64,000 bases of DNA, taken from assembly GCF_046630445.1 (NCBI RefSeq), contig NC_092343.1, positions 140,361,501 to 140,425,500 on the forward strand, given 5' to 3'. This DNA is from Rutidosis leptorrhynchoides (taxonomy: Eukaryota; Streptophyta; Magnoliopsida; Asterales; Asteraceae). Positions 12,673-24,274 of the stretch are shown here, piece by piece. Position 1 is the stretch's first letter. Every line of letters starts with the position of its first letter. The notes beneath the pieces were generated by a model. It was not told the DNA's origin and did no database searches. It was given only the letters and a program-made list of their open reading frames with translations. Both the position numbers and the translations under genes were made by a program.

Positions 12673-12972
12673 AAATAAAATAAAAAATTGTTACGCTTTA
12701 ATTTTTTATTTTTTTGCGACCGGTGAAAAAGATTCCTAGTTCTGCCACTTTGTCCTGCACGTGCATTTGGCACTAAAACAATACTTAAACACTTTTGAAT
12801 TATCTCTCAAGTTATTCAGGTCTCACACATACCATATGTTTGTCTTTATACAAACTTATATGATGTGACCAAACTATAACTTTTTGATAGTAGAGCATTT
12901 TTATTTATGACACCCTTCTTTATATTATTACACTATCACATTAGCAACATATCAACAATTTTTTCCTATCAC

Positions 12973-13048
12973 TAACATATCACAATTTACTTTCAACCAT
13001 GACATACCATTAACTTATCACAATTTACTTTCAACCATGACATACCAT
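12973..13048 (+). repeat. 38-bp direct tandem duplication
   Basis: Positions 12973-13010 and 13011-13048 are adjacent 38-bp copies differing at one base. They lie in noncoding DNA just left of the Tat-type pol remnant. Confidence 0.85.
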
Positions 13049-13866
13049 CACATGGACCTACTTTATTGATTTTATTATTAAACTTAATTTTATCACAATT
13101 CAAATCTATTCTTTCTGTATGTATCCAACTGCCAAGTTGTCCCATTCAATCCAACTTTTTGCTACTTTATTGACTACAATTCTCGTGATGAAATAAGCTA
13201 AAATCCACGAAACTGATAACGAAATAAATATTGGCCAAGGATCACAAGTCAAAATTACGCGCGCCAACGATTGTGCTCTGTGGGTTTTCTGGGGAGTCGG
13301 CATGGCCGTTGGGGTGTATTGAGCTCGAATTGGAATTAGCAGATGATAATGATCCCTCTCGCTCTCGAACTATGCCCATTGAATTTTGCGTGATACACTC
13401 TTATTCTAGTTACAATGCGTTACTGGGGAGAGTTACTTTGCAAAAGTTTGGCGCAGTGCCTTCAACAGTTCATGATATGATAAAATTCCCTACCAGGCAC
13501 GGAATAGCAACCATTCGGACGGAGTCTGGAAGGGCGCTTTGTACATCCATCACACCACCGGAGCCGCTTCCTACCGTGGATGAGCAAATACGAAGTTGCT
13601 CCATTGTCATCAATCCAAAGCACCCAGACAAGCGAATTCAGATTGGGGGCAGCTTATCCAATGACATTAAAGTCAAGTTGCGGAACATGCTGATAACCAA
13701 TATGGATGTCTTCGCATGGAGTGAAAAGGACATGACGGGAGTACCTCGCGAAATAGCAGAGCACAAGTTAAACGCTAGACCGATTTTAAGCCCAGTGCGA
13801 CAGAAGAAAAGGCTTATGGCCCCGAAAAGAAGCGAGTGGTTGCGAATGGAGGTAGAAAAGCTAGTG

Positions 13867-13935
13867 AATGCGAACATACTTAGGGAGGTACACTATCAAA
13901 CTTGGGTAGAAATGCGAACATACTTAGGGAGGTAC
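13867..13935 (+). repeat. 25-bp direct repeat replacing part of RT
   Basis: The same 25 bases occur at 13867-13891 and 13911-13935. The second copy sits exactly where the RT finger/palm segment between QTW and RFKCFLDAYKGY should be, roughly 45 residues in relatives. It therefore marks a deletion with template-switch or filler DNA. Confidence 0.75.
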
Positions 13936-14643
13936 AGATTTAAATGTTTCTTGGATGCGTACAAGGGGTATCATCAAATTCAGATGGTGAAGGCTGATGA
14001 GGATAAGACCGCGTTCCATACAGATCAGGGATCTATTGTTACACAAAGATGCCCTCCGGACTAAAAAATGCGGGTGCAACCTATCAGCGGGTGGTCGATG
14101 CTGCATTCAAAGATCAAATCGGTAGAAACCTTGAAGCTTATGTTGATGATTTGGTTATCAAAAGCAATACGGAAGTGCAACTGCTGGATGACATCCTTGA
14201 AACGTTTAACTCCCTGCGCAAAATCAACATGAAACTTAACCCCACAAAATGAAGTTTTGGGGAAGAAGAGGGAAAATTCTTAGGGCACATAGTAACCTCA
14301 AGAGGAATCCGTGTGAATCCTAAGAAAATTGAAGCGGTGGAACAGATGCAGTCACCGAAATCCAAAAAGGAAGTTCAAAGCTTAACAGGAAAACTAGCTG
14401 CGCTAACACGCTTCCTGTCAAAAGCAGCAGAGAAGTCTTTGCCATTCTTCCTGACTTTAAAGAACTCATTGAAAAAGTCAGACTTTAAATGGACAGAGGA
14501 GGCCGAGAAAACTTTTCTAGAGATGAAGGCTTTTGAAAGAATTGCCTATTTTAACCGCGCCTGTAGCGGGAGAAACATTAATGATGTATCTTGCGACTTC
14601 GAAAGAAGCCATAAGCTCTGTTCTTGTCGCAGATAGGGGGCAT

Positions 14644-14727
14644 GTATGTATCATGCTTTGTTTATTTTTTATACGCATAGAGAATTATATGTTTATGTGT
14701 ATGTGCAATCCATTCTTTAAAATGCAG
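14644..14727 (+). other. candidate spliceosomal intron in Tat RNase H (84 bp)
   Basis: The segment starts GTATGTA and ends AATGCAG. Joining the flanks gives a continuous RNase H reading (DRGH then VQMPVYFVSKAL), as in relatives. The segment itself is A/T-rich and encodes residues foreign to the domain. Its length is a multiple of three and it happens to be open. Confidence 0.65.
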
Positions 14728-14892
14728 GTACAGATGCCTGTATACTTTGTTAGTAAGGCGCTTAGTGGAAGTGAGGTCAATTACACTCCAATAGAAAAGC
14801 TGGTATACACGCTTGTGCATACTGCTCGTAGGTTGCGTCGATATTTCCAAGCGCATACTATAGTGGTATTGACTGACCAACCAATAAAAAAG

Positions 14893-14997
14893 GTACAAGT
14901 AGCGAAACGCGCTACCTATGTATAACACAATCTTATAAGTCACTTTTAGCGTGCATGGATTAAATGCGATATATTAACAATGGTTGTATTATCACAG
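14893..14997 (+). other. candidate spliceosomal intron between Tat RNase H halves (105 bp)
   Basis: It runs from GTACAAG to ATCACAG. Removal joins DQPIKK to VLYKPEVSG, which is continuous in related elements. The segment contains in-frame stops, so it cannot be read through. Confidence 0.7.
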
Positions 14998-16100
14998 GTG
15001 CTGTACAAACCTGAGGTTTCAGGCGATTGGTTAAATGGGCCATAGAATTGGGGGAGCACGAAATAAACTTCTCTCCGCGAACAGCGGTAAAAGGACAGAT
15101 ACTGGCAGATTACTTGGCTGAAACTACGGTTGAGATAGAGGCATCAAAGGAAAGTATCGCAACCGGACCTTTGGAAAGTCAACCCTGGGAGTTGTATATT
15201 TATGGAGCTTGCGGCCCGGAGGGCTCATGCGCGGGGTTAGGTTTGACAAGTCCGGAAGGGAAGAGCACACCTATGCGCTTCGATTCACGTTCACCGCTAT
15301 GAACAATGAATCAGAGTATGAAGCAATGCTGTGCTACCAGGGATGCTTATAGCGCAGCAGTTGGGTATTAAGTGTTTGGATGCATACGTCGATTCGCAAT
15401 TCGTGGCAAATGAAGTTAATGGGTTATTTGAGGTGCATGATGCCTCTATAAAGCTAACTAGAACTTGTGCAAAAGCTAATAGCTAGAAGAGTTCAATGCG
15501 TTCAGATTAACGCAGGTACCTAGGGGTCAGAATAAGAAAGCAGATGCACTTAGCAAGTTGGCTACTCTAGCCTTTGATCACTTGTGCAAAAATGTGTGGG
15601 TAGAAGAGCTGACACAGAAATCTATCGATGAAAAATCTACCGTCGCACCTATTGAGGAGGAAAGCCAAATTGGATGACACATATACTTAAATTTCTAGTA
15701 GACTGAATGCTCCATACAGACGAAAAGGAAGCAAGAAAGGTTCTTATGAAAGCACCCATGTACACTTTGGTGGATGGGGCTCTTTACAGAAAGTCGTTCC
15801 TTGGACCGAGCCTGCTATGTATTGGTCCAAATCAAGCAAAAGAAGTGCTCAGAGAAGTTCATGAAGGATATTGCGCTTTGCACTCTGGTTATCGGACCAT
15901 AGCCGCAAAGGTTATGCGCATTGGGTATTACTGGCCCACCATTCACAAAGATGCAACTGAGGTCGTGAGAACATGTCAATCGTGTCAACAACACACGCCC
16001 ATCAGTAGAGCACCGCGACATCCTATGATACCAATAACGACAGCTTGGCCATTCTGCAAGTGGGCCATCGACATTGTCGTCCCCATTACCGCGTGCTCAG

Positions 16101-16181
16101 GTACGTGCATAATAGTGCATCTGAATAATACTTTGCTAATTACACGCTTTCACGGTATTAATGCAATCATTGTTTACTCAG
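16101..16181 (+). other. candidate spliceosomal intron in Tat integrase core (81 bp)
   Basis: GTACGTG opens and TTTACTCAG closes the segment. Removal restores the join ITACSG to GIKFLVVAIDYFTKW in the catalytic core. The intervening 27 codons have no counterpart in integrases. Confidence 0.7.
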
Positions 16182-16983
16182 GGGGAATCAAGTTCTTGGT
16201 GGTAGCAATTGATTACTTCACTAAATGGGTGGAGGCGAAGGCATTGGTAACAATTACTAGCAGGCACATTCGCAACTTCTTTTGGGAAGATATTGTGTGC
16301 AAGTTTGGTATCCTCAATGAAATTGTCAGTGATAACGGAACCCAATTTGAAGGAGAACCATTTCGGTCCTAGTGTCAAGACCTGAACATTAAGCAATCTT
16401 TCACATCGGTCGCGCACCCTCAGGCGAATGGGCAATGTGAAGTAACCAATTGGGATATTGTGAAGGGAATAGAGGCACGCTTGGGCTTATATGGAAACGA
16501 ATGGGTCAATGAGCTCCCAAGTGTACTGTGGGCGCATCGAACTACTTATAATAATAATACAGGTGAAGCTCCTTTCAGCTTGGTTTATGGGACTGAAGCT
16601 ATTATCCCTGCAGAAATATTAGTGCCCACAAAGAGAGTTCAAAGCTTTAATGAGTCAAGCAATGGTGAAGGCTTGCGCGCTAACCTAGATATGCTAGGGA
16701 AGCGCAGAGAAATTGCAGCTATACGAGAAGCCATGAATAAGCAGAAAATCTCTAAGTATTATGATCAGCGCGTCAAGCCTTTGTCATTCAAAGTAGGAGA
16801 GTATGTATGGCGCAATAATGAAGCAAGTCGAGCAGAGAATACTGGAAAGCTTGAGCCCAATTGAGAGGGTCCCTATGAAATAATTGGCACAAGTGCTACA
16901 GGATCTTATATCCTAGCTGAAATAACTAGAGAACGAGTACCTCGTACTTGGCATGAAACCAATTTGAAAAAATGCTATATATA

Positions 16984-18109
16984 ATTGTTAGGCTGAAGTA
17001 CATGGGATTGATCATTCCGCACTATGAGCACTTGCATTTTTTAGTTTACTTAAAATGTTGCTTTATTTTCAAAAGACAATTAGTATTTCTTTTTGGTTGT
17101 ACTAGTTTGTCATTTGGTTATGACTTTCGAATTTTATTTATTTTGTCAAGAATAAATTTAATTTTTGTATGGAAACATTTGGTTATGTTTCAACACACAT
17201 TTTGATAGCAGTTACGTGCATCCTGCCTTTTAAGGGATGATCTATAGCTCCCGCGTGGCAGAAGCCTGTTTGGTTACAAGGCTAGATTTTAGGGTGGGTA
17301 ACAGACATTGGTTTGTCTAGACCAACACACTCTCGCAGACTAGAAGACTGCAAGTCATGACTATAAACGACAAGAATTGGGGTTGCTTTCCCACTAACCT
17401 AAGTGTTGGTTTCCTTGGAAGACTCTAAGTACTTTACTTAGTAATGCAATGAAAAGCGCTGGCTATGTGCACAATAGTTTGGCGTCGGTTAGCATTATTA
17501 AACTTTGAGTATAAACATAGTATACATTGGTTTGTATGCATCACATTTACGATATTTGTTAAGAGTAATAAATAATTGAAACAATAAATATGACAAAAGA
17601 AATTTCATTAATGTTTCACTAAGTTACAATAGTGCCAAAAGAAAACATTAAACGTAAGAGTACTAGGGGCATGCATGCCCAATACGCAAAATATGGCACG
17701 CAAGCTTAAGCTTTAATGATTGGCGAGCAGGCCTAACAATAGAAAAAAAAAGGAAAATCTAAACTACGTGGCATTATTTGGAACGATGCCCTACACTAAT
17801 GGAAGTGTTCCTTCGAACCCTCGCACAAAGCGATCAGGCGGATCACCCCATTTGAAAAGAAAAAACAAAGGATGACCTATATGTGGTCCTGTACAGAAAA
17901 ATGGGGAGTACATCCATGTTGCAGGTAGCACCTAAAATCTAGCATGATTCTTGCGGATGTACCCCCAAAAGGTGTGGGCGCGCAGGGCCGAAAACATTAC
18001 ATGTCCACGGCTCACCTGCACGCTCACCTGCACGCTCACCACTTCAAAAAACTACTCTGCGTCTCACAAAGCACGCCATAGCAGTACCCGAGCCCTATGG
18101 CTCACCTCC
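16984..18109 (+). mobile_element. noncoding region between Tat pol and its antisense gene
   Basis: No supported gene. ORFs at 16972 and 17951 lack recognisable content. A GCTCACCTGCAC duplication lies near 18008-18035. In Tat-lineage elements a long spacer between pol and 3' LTR is usual, and the antisense gene at 18110-20117 occupies that space. Confidence 0.5.
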
Positions 18110-20117
18110 CTACATCTCGAGCTCCAACAAGTCTTTCACTAAAGTAGCAGGATCAACACTTTCTTGGATCAGGGATTGAACTTGGATATTCTGCATCTTA
18201 CGACTGGATTCGAGTGCCTTGGCTAAAGCATCACTCTCAAGCTAATCAGCAACAACTCTGGACAAATCTTTTGGAACCTCTATGTTGTCAGATATGAGCT
18301 TCCAAAAGTTTACCCGCTCCAACGCCTTGACGGCCTTGATTGCATCTGAGTAAATTTTGCCCATGGTAGAAGAACTGAGAACCTTCGATGCAATCTGCGG
18401 AAGAGCATCTTTTATTTCATCAAAGTTTTTTAACGCTGAATCACGGTCAGTGGCCACCCGGTCAAGGTGTGTAGAGATGTCCTGTTTTTCAAAGGTTAAC
18501 AAATCAAGGTTGGAATTAGCAGTAGCAAGTTCATCCTTGAGCAAATTGTTTTCCTCCACTAGATTAGCTTGTGCGTCAAGAAGCTCAGCCTTTTCCTTCT
18601 TCAACACTTCAACAGTGGCCTCCACTATTTTCAATGCTTCATTGGCCACTTTAAGCTTCGACTCTGCGGCAATCAACCTCCTCTGTAGCTGCCCAGAAAG
18701 ATTCACTTCTTCCTTATGAGAATGCTCGCTGCTTAAACGATCGCAATCCCTTGCCCATGTTAGAAACGATAGCTGCGTGTCAAAACATTCCTTTTGGTCC
18801 GGCGTCATCTTCTCTAACTCACGCCTTATGTCAGCAGCAGCACATCCATGCATTTACATATGCTGCTCCATTGCAGTATACTTGGAAACATTCAGAATTG
18901 CTTCCAAGTTATCAATGTGGATGGGTGCATAAGGGTTGATGTTTAGCTTGGGGCCTGAGACAGAAGCAACTGAGGGACCAGTAGTAGCAGGAGTTGCATG
19001 ATTGGTTGGTAAGGGCATAATAGTAGAAAGTAGGATCGGATTAGAACAGGTCGCGGGCATCCAGACAGTTAACTCAAGGGCCGCAGACGTAGGCGTAGGC
19101 GCATTGATGACAGGCAGGGCAAGAGTCACTATTAGAGGCACATCTTCATCAAGGTTCACAACTGGCAATGTAATAACATATGTGTTAATTCCTAAACAAG
19201 TAATGAAGGTATAATATAACAAAAATTGTATGCACTACAATGTTATACCTTCAGAGGATTCAAATCCTCCGCAACGTTAATTGACACGTCTTCACCAACA
19301 GCTTCCTTTTTCACAGAATAACCTTTTAAACTCTCTGCAACCATAGCTTGGTAAAGATTCATCTCTGCAAGAAATAACATATAATGGTCAGTGTGCCCTG
19401 TATTTAAAAGTAAATAATGCATAATTATTTCAAGGTAAAATTATACCCCTTCCGTTCAGAAATATGACTGGACAGAAACCACTGTATTGCCAGTAGGAAG
19501 AGATTTCAGCCAAGAAAAGAACTTTGTTTGGGTTAACCCGAATGCTTAGTTTTTTTTACCGGAACAGAGGTGAAACTGTTCCTGTTCCGGCGGTGTCATT
19601 GGGGGGGGGGACGATTAAAAGCAGGGTTAACACCAGAATGCCATTGGAGGATGTTATTGAATTGTTGAGGAACAAACTTATTATCGACATAATAAAAAGA
19701 ATCTTTCCAGGAAGTATTCAAGCCTTTCTTCATACCGGCTGTAAAATATGCCCTATCGGTGAAACTGTACCAATCATGTTCATTAACTTGGTAACGGAAG
19801 ACGGTTCCTGAATGTTTTCCCTACACCACATTTCAAACAATGTCAAACGAGCATCACCATAGGGATGTAATTGACCTAGGCCAATGTTATACGATGACAG
19901 GATGACCATGAAAAGTTAGTCGAAAGGATGCGAGTGTTTCCGACTTCTAGGGTTTGATCGTAGACTACCACCATGTTGGTTGGGGGTTTATGGGCTCGTT
20001 GGTTTGTGAGTGGAAGGGTAGGGGTGTATTGAGCAATTGGCGGATACCATTTGATAACAGCTTTAACAAATTCATCATCTAGGGTAGAGGAAATGGAATG
20101 TGATAGGTCAGATCATG
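18110..20117 (-). pseudogene. antisense multi-exon gene of the Tat element (gypsy-type transposase-like domain plus coiled coil)
   Basis: Read on the minus strand. An upstream part (about 19620-19860) encodes a segment with NEHDWYSFTDRAYF and KGLNTSWKDSFYYV, resembling the plant 'putative gypsy-type transposase' domain (my recollection; Pfam search needed). Exons then appear at 19447-19545, 19249-19364 and 18110-19161. They are joined by introns 19365-19446 and 19162-19248, each with GTATAA donors and GCAG/CCAG acceptors. The last exon has a long Leu/Glu/Lys-rich coiled coil (about 18330-18720). In-frame stops at 18854-18856 and 18242-18244 and a homopolymer of G near 19601 break it. The copia LTR at 20118 cuts its 5' end. 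Reverse-strand ORFs are known downstream of pol in Tat elements such as Grande and Retand. Confidence 0.65.
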
Positions 20118-20342
20118 TTGAGATTAGAAGAAAAGACAAGTTAGAATGAGATTTGATAAGAGTGAAGTAGATTCAGTATGAGAGAGAATCAACAAGATTT
20201 ACATTCCACAGCTTCTAGAACTCATTTACAATGCAATGGCTATCTAATTAGGACTACTTAGGTTCCTTATATAGCCCTCTTCTAAGGAACCTTCATTTAA
20301 GCATATTTCACATTAACACTATACAGCTTCGGGGTCCTAACA
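20118..20342 (-). repeat. 3' LTR of a minus-strand Ty1/copia element (225 bp)
   Basis: On the minus strand it begins TGTTAGGACCCCGAAG (20342) directly after a purine tract and ends CTAATCTCAACA (20118). No primer site adjoins its left end, so it is the 3' LTR. The target copy on the left would be GATCA; the other end lies off the right edge of the window. It interrupts the Tat antisense gene. Confidence 0.85.
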
Positions 20343-20357
20343 ATCTCCCCCTTAGTG
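20343..20357 (-). other. polypurine tract of the copia element
   Basis: The minus strand reads CTAAGGGGGAGAT immediately before the LTR's TG, the expected plus-strand primer position. Confidence 0.8.
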
Positions 20358-20538
20358 TTAAATGTGAACTTTTTACAATATAATCCTATTGAGTAATCTT
20401 GAGAGGTCCAAACGTTAGTTTCCATCGTGTGCCATCTGGTTTTGAAACTTCTACTTGATTTTCTGAAATTTTCTTAGAAGGTTTCCAGACACCCCATGCT
20501 TTTCTTGGATCTCCCTCATGTAATGGATATTCATCCAT

Positions 20539-23500
20539 TTATTTGAAATACCTTCTCTTTCTTTGGCCACGAAGAATCTCAAACTGTCTTGTACGGATCC
20601 AGAGCTTCAGATGATCTCTGATATGCTTTATAAACTCTCCAAGACCCATTTTCATATCAATGTCATCAAAATTGCTTTGACGAATCTTAAGATACTTCAG
20701 TGCAGCCTTAAGTGTTCCATCTGAATATTTGTTCAGCTCTTCAGGTCGGATGAACACCTTTTCTTTCTGAGAAAACCCTTCGGGTTCGAATTACATATGA
20801 AACATTCTCATATCCTTCAGTCCCTATGTGAATTGATTCGGACATGTTATTCAAATCTTTTTCCTATTTACTTCGAGACCTATTTGAAAGTCTTCACGTC
20901 TCATCAGTTCAATTGTCTCCATCATGTATCTTTTCATAGCTTCCAAAGCTTGAGCCTTAGCAAAAGGTAGAATGGTGATGATACTGAGGTAGTTGTAGAT
21001 GTGAATGATATCAAGCATATCTAGATTTTGAAAATCAGCTTCTGTGAACTTGTATTCCTTCTCATCTTCTCTAATAACGTGGAACTGACTGATGATGTCT
21101 CTGTTCTCACTTATCTCTACTCTGACTTGAGTAATATTCAACATTTCTGTAATACGAAACTTTCTTTGAAGCCACAACTCATCTTCGTTCTTGTTGATAT
21201 GTTTCCTCCACATAAATTCATACCAGTTTCTCTCACTTGCTGGAAGCAATCGTGAACCTATATAGGTAAACCTTTTACTTCTTGGCGTTTCGTTAATGCG
21301 AAAGATCTTATATGCGTTTTCCTCGATGAATGTATTTCGTAACGTAATGAAATCATGTTCAACTCCCAATAATAATCTTTGTTCCCGATTCTTAAAGAAT
21401 ATACCGTTGTTGTATTTGAATCTGGAATTCACTATTTCACTTGAAGTAGAGGTACCAGAAGTTGAACTCTCATCTACATTTGTTGGATTTGAACTTGATG
21501 AAGCTGTAGAATTTGATGAATGATCTGTAGGATTTTTCGTATCATCTGTTGGAACATTATCACCTTCAATATGATCAAAGATGTCATCATCATTTGGATT
21601 AACATAAAGATTATCTTCATCTTCCTCAAAAGAATCCATTTCATCATCACTTTTCGTTACTGGATCAGGATTCCCTTCATCTACAATCTCTACATCTTCC
21701 GGAATCGAAGATACTGAAGATAATTTGCTTAGAATGACAAACCCATCATCATCCGTTTCTTCAAGATAAAAATCAATTAAGTTCAAATCCTCATCTACCG
21801 GTCCACTATCAGCCTCAGAATCAACAATTGGAATTATAACTTGCTCAGGCTCCTTATTTTCAATATCATCATGAGTAGAAACCATTTCTAATTCTGTCTG
21901 AACCTGTTGAGCTTGAGAAGCTGAAGAAGACCTCACATCACCACCCTTTGAAATGTTCACCATTAGATATTCTCCATCTACTCCTATCTCCCCCTCATGG
22001 CTATTTTGAGGATCAGAATCGTCATGTTCATCATCACGGTGAGGACTTAGAGGAGAAGAGCAGGAAGTAAGTGGATATCGTACTCGAGCACGAAATAATG
22101 CTTGAAGCGAAGTGCGTCGAAGAACATCAAGATTGACTAGAGAAAACATACGACTGAAATATTCTTGCTCTAAAGCATCATAGAAATTTGGTGAACGCGA
22201 GGGTGATGGTGGTAAAGTAACAATAGTAACAGCAGCAGCAACATCGATTGGAGGCGATGTCGATGGAAGTGTGTGAGTTGTCGTGAGGGCAGGTAAGGAT
22301 AAACGTGCGGTATTATTCTTATATGTAGGGGCGATACGTACTACTAGTCAGATTCGTGATATCCCCTTCTGATGGAGGTTGGGCAATAAGCGGAGTTGTT
22401 GTCGGCGAAGTTTCTTTCGAAGCATCCGCCTCCATGACTTTAGTCTCATGGGACTCTGACAAAGTAGTAGAACTACCTGTCGGTTTAGCTCTCGCAGAGA
22501 TATTGCTATCTCCGACTCCTAAAATCATTGATATACCATAAGGTGGTACATCTCTTTCAGTTAACGACTCTTCCTCCAGACCCTGAGATTCAGAATCCGG
22601 AAGAGATGTGGTTTGAACCAATGGATCAATTTCTTGATCCAAGGGATCAGTCTGCTGAAAGTCTGATAAATTTCCTGAAGGATTGTCATGTTAACTCGTT
22701 TCCATGGGACGCGGCAGATCTCCCTCATCAAGATAAGCCGGACCTCGAGACCCTGTTGTACGTTGAGGCACATGAGGATTTCCAGCCGATACGTAGGGTG
22801 CCTTTTCAAGACTTTTCAGCTCCCCTTTGGCCGTTCTGCAGAGGAAGACTTTACTTCCTTAGATGCCGAAGCATCTTGCTGGGTAGGATTTATTGTTAAG
22901 TCCTGTTTAGATTGGATGGGCTGATTGGTCTTTTTACCATCCGTGCGTTTAGCTCTCTTGCCTACCGAAGCTTGCGCTTCATTTAGTGTAGGGCTTACTG
23001 TTATTATTGGATGTGATACGGAAATGGGTGAGGGTGACCTAATAGGCTCTAGGTCTTGATCCGTATCACCAAGGGTTGGAGTAACTATTTGGCGGACGAT
23101 AGGTGTCGAAGTCGTAGATCTAGTTACTCGTTGGGTTGGCAGAGTCTGAATCATCTCATTGGGCATAAATTGTGTTCTCTTAGGAAAATGTTCAGGAGAT
23201 GATTCAGTTGCTGAAGAATCGGTGTCACTGCTCACCTCAGGTGTTATGGAAAGGGTTGGTTCAATCCTAGGTGACCTAGGTTCCCTGATCCTCACGGGTT
23301 GAGCTTGGTGCGCTACCCTAGAACATTTGAGGTTTACCCTAAGTGGAGGATTAGCTGGCCCGGGTGGTTGTACTACAGGTTCCTCTACAACCTCTGGGGC
23401 TGGAACTGCGGCAGGTTCAACTTGTACTTGTTGTATCGGGTTCGAAAGAGGTATTCCTACAGCCTTAAAATATGAAAGCATTCGAGCGTCTTGGGGTGCA

Positions 23501-24274
23501 GCTAGCCCCACTAGCCAATTTGGAATCAGCGCAGTGAACTGGTTGTCAGAAATCACTGGGGTATTCATCTTTAGCTCTCCAAATCTTTTCATCTGTAATC
23601 CATGTGTACCTGGTACAAATATATTTGCATTTATGCAAGCATTTATAGCATCATGGATAAAGATACAGAAAAACCTTTCACAAGGGATGTATGAACCCCT
23701 TGGTTTATCAACTTGGGCCTGAACCAAATCCCATAGTAGTTCTGCATAGTCCGGAGTTTCCACTCTTGTGAAAGAGTAGAACAATCTTAGCATTGGCACA
23801 GTCAGGCTGTCTGATCCACTCCTTGTCATCAGCAAGCATCTATTGATGAGAGAATATCACATACCACCTTGAGTGCAAATATTTCTTCTGAAACTTAGCC
23901 GGTGGAACATTGGTAGCTCCAACATAACCAAGATCAAAGATTGATGACATCATCTGCTGAGTAGCAAGGAAAGCAGGAGCATTCTGTACAAGAGGAAGCT
24001 GAAAGATCCTCCTGAAGTCAGATTTTGTAATACTCCTCATCCCTTATACCTCTCTTAGCTCTAATTCAAATCGAGCTTGTGTACCCTCTGGATTTGCAAC
24101 AGTAGGTTGTGTAGCTTCCACAAACATAATTGTTCTATTCAGAAGCTCTAGATCTATCACAGCCACACTGGCAGTAGAGCTCAGAGCAGGCCATAATGTA
24201 TGCCTCTCTAGAATTGATGTTCAGTAGTTGTAGGGAATGTTGGTTTCAGAGTTGATGAAGTGATTGTTCGCCAT
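20539..24274 (-). pseudogene. broken extra ORF in the envelope position of the copia element
   Basis: A sense-strand (minus) coding region of about 3.7 kb lies between RNase H and the 3' LTR. It starts at the ATG at 24274 (MANNHFINSET) and survives in pieces: 24040-23840, 23835-22816, 22642-22319, 22149-20851 and 20757-20539. The N-terminal part has a gag-like helical look (SSIFDLGYVGATNVPPAKF). The middle is Pro/Ser/Thr- and acid-rich. The C-terminal part carries KEYKFTEADFQNLDMLD, then EDFQIGLEVNRKK, then IRPEELNKYSDGTL. I recall this last domain from other daisy-family retroelement ORFs. Stops lie at 24222, 24043 and 23840, with frameshifts between pieces. No transmembrane segment or cleavage site is evident, so 'envelope' describes position only. 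Confidence 0.6.

Larger units (their letters stand above)
13231..16983 (+). pseudogene. Tat-type Ty3/gypsy pol (protease end, RT, RNase H, second RNase H, integrase), decayed and with introns
   Basis: Domains in order: C-terminal protease/linker (13231-13700); RT with LDAYKGYHQI (about 13950) and catalytic YVDD (about 14140); RNase H from about 14480; a second, archaeal-type RNase H (15180-15600, NNESEYEA and DSQFVANEV); integrase (15707-16983) with H-H-C-C finger, DYFTKW, SDNGTQF and a C-terminal tail. Dual RNase H marks the Tat lineage (family knowledge). Lesions: the RT fingers are lost at about 13891-13940; frameshifts lie near 14035 and 14535; stops occur at 14250, 16370 (from TGG) and 16862 (from TGG). 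Gag and most of the protease are absent. Three short introns appear to interrupt the frame (separate entries). The upstream boundary is a truncation, since no LTR is seen. Confidence 0.85.

Noticed and set aside
13231-14064. Single-copy host gene starting at 13231
   Set aside because: The protein is the protease/RT part of a Tat-type retroelement and continues through RNase H and integrase.
18357-18719. 120-codon plus-strand ORF
   Set aside because: Antisense shadow of the coiled-coil exon on the minus strand.
23327-23722. 131-codon plus-strand ORF
   Set aside because: Antisense shadow of the better-supported minus-strand ORF in the copia envelope position.
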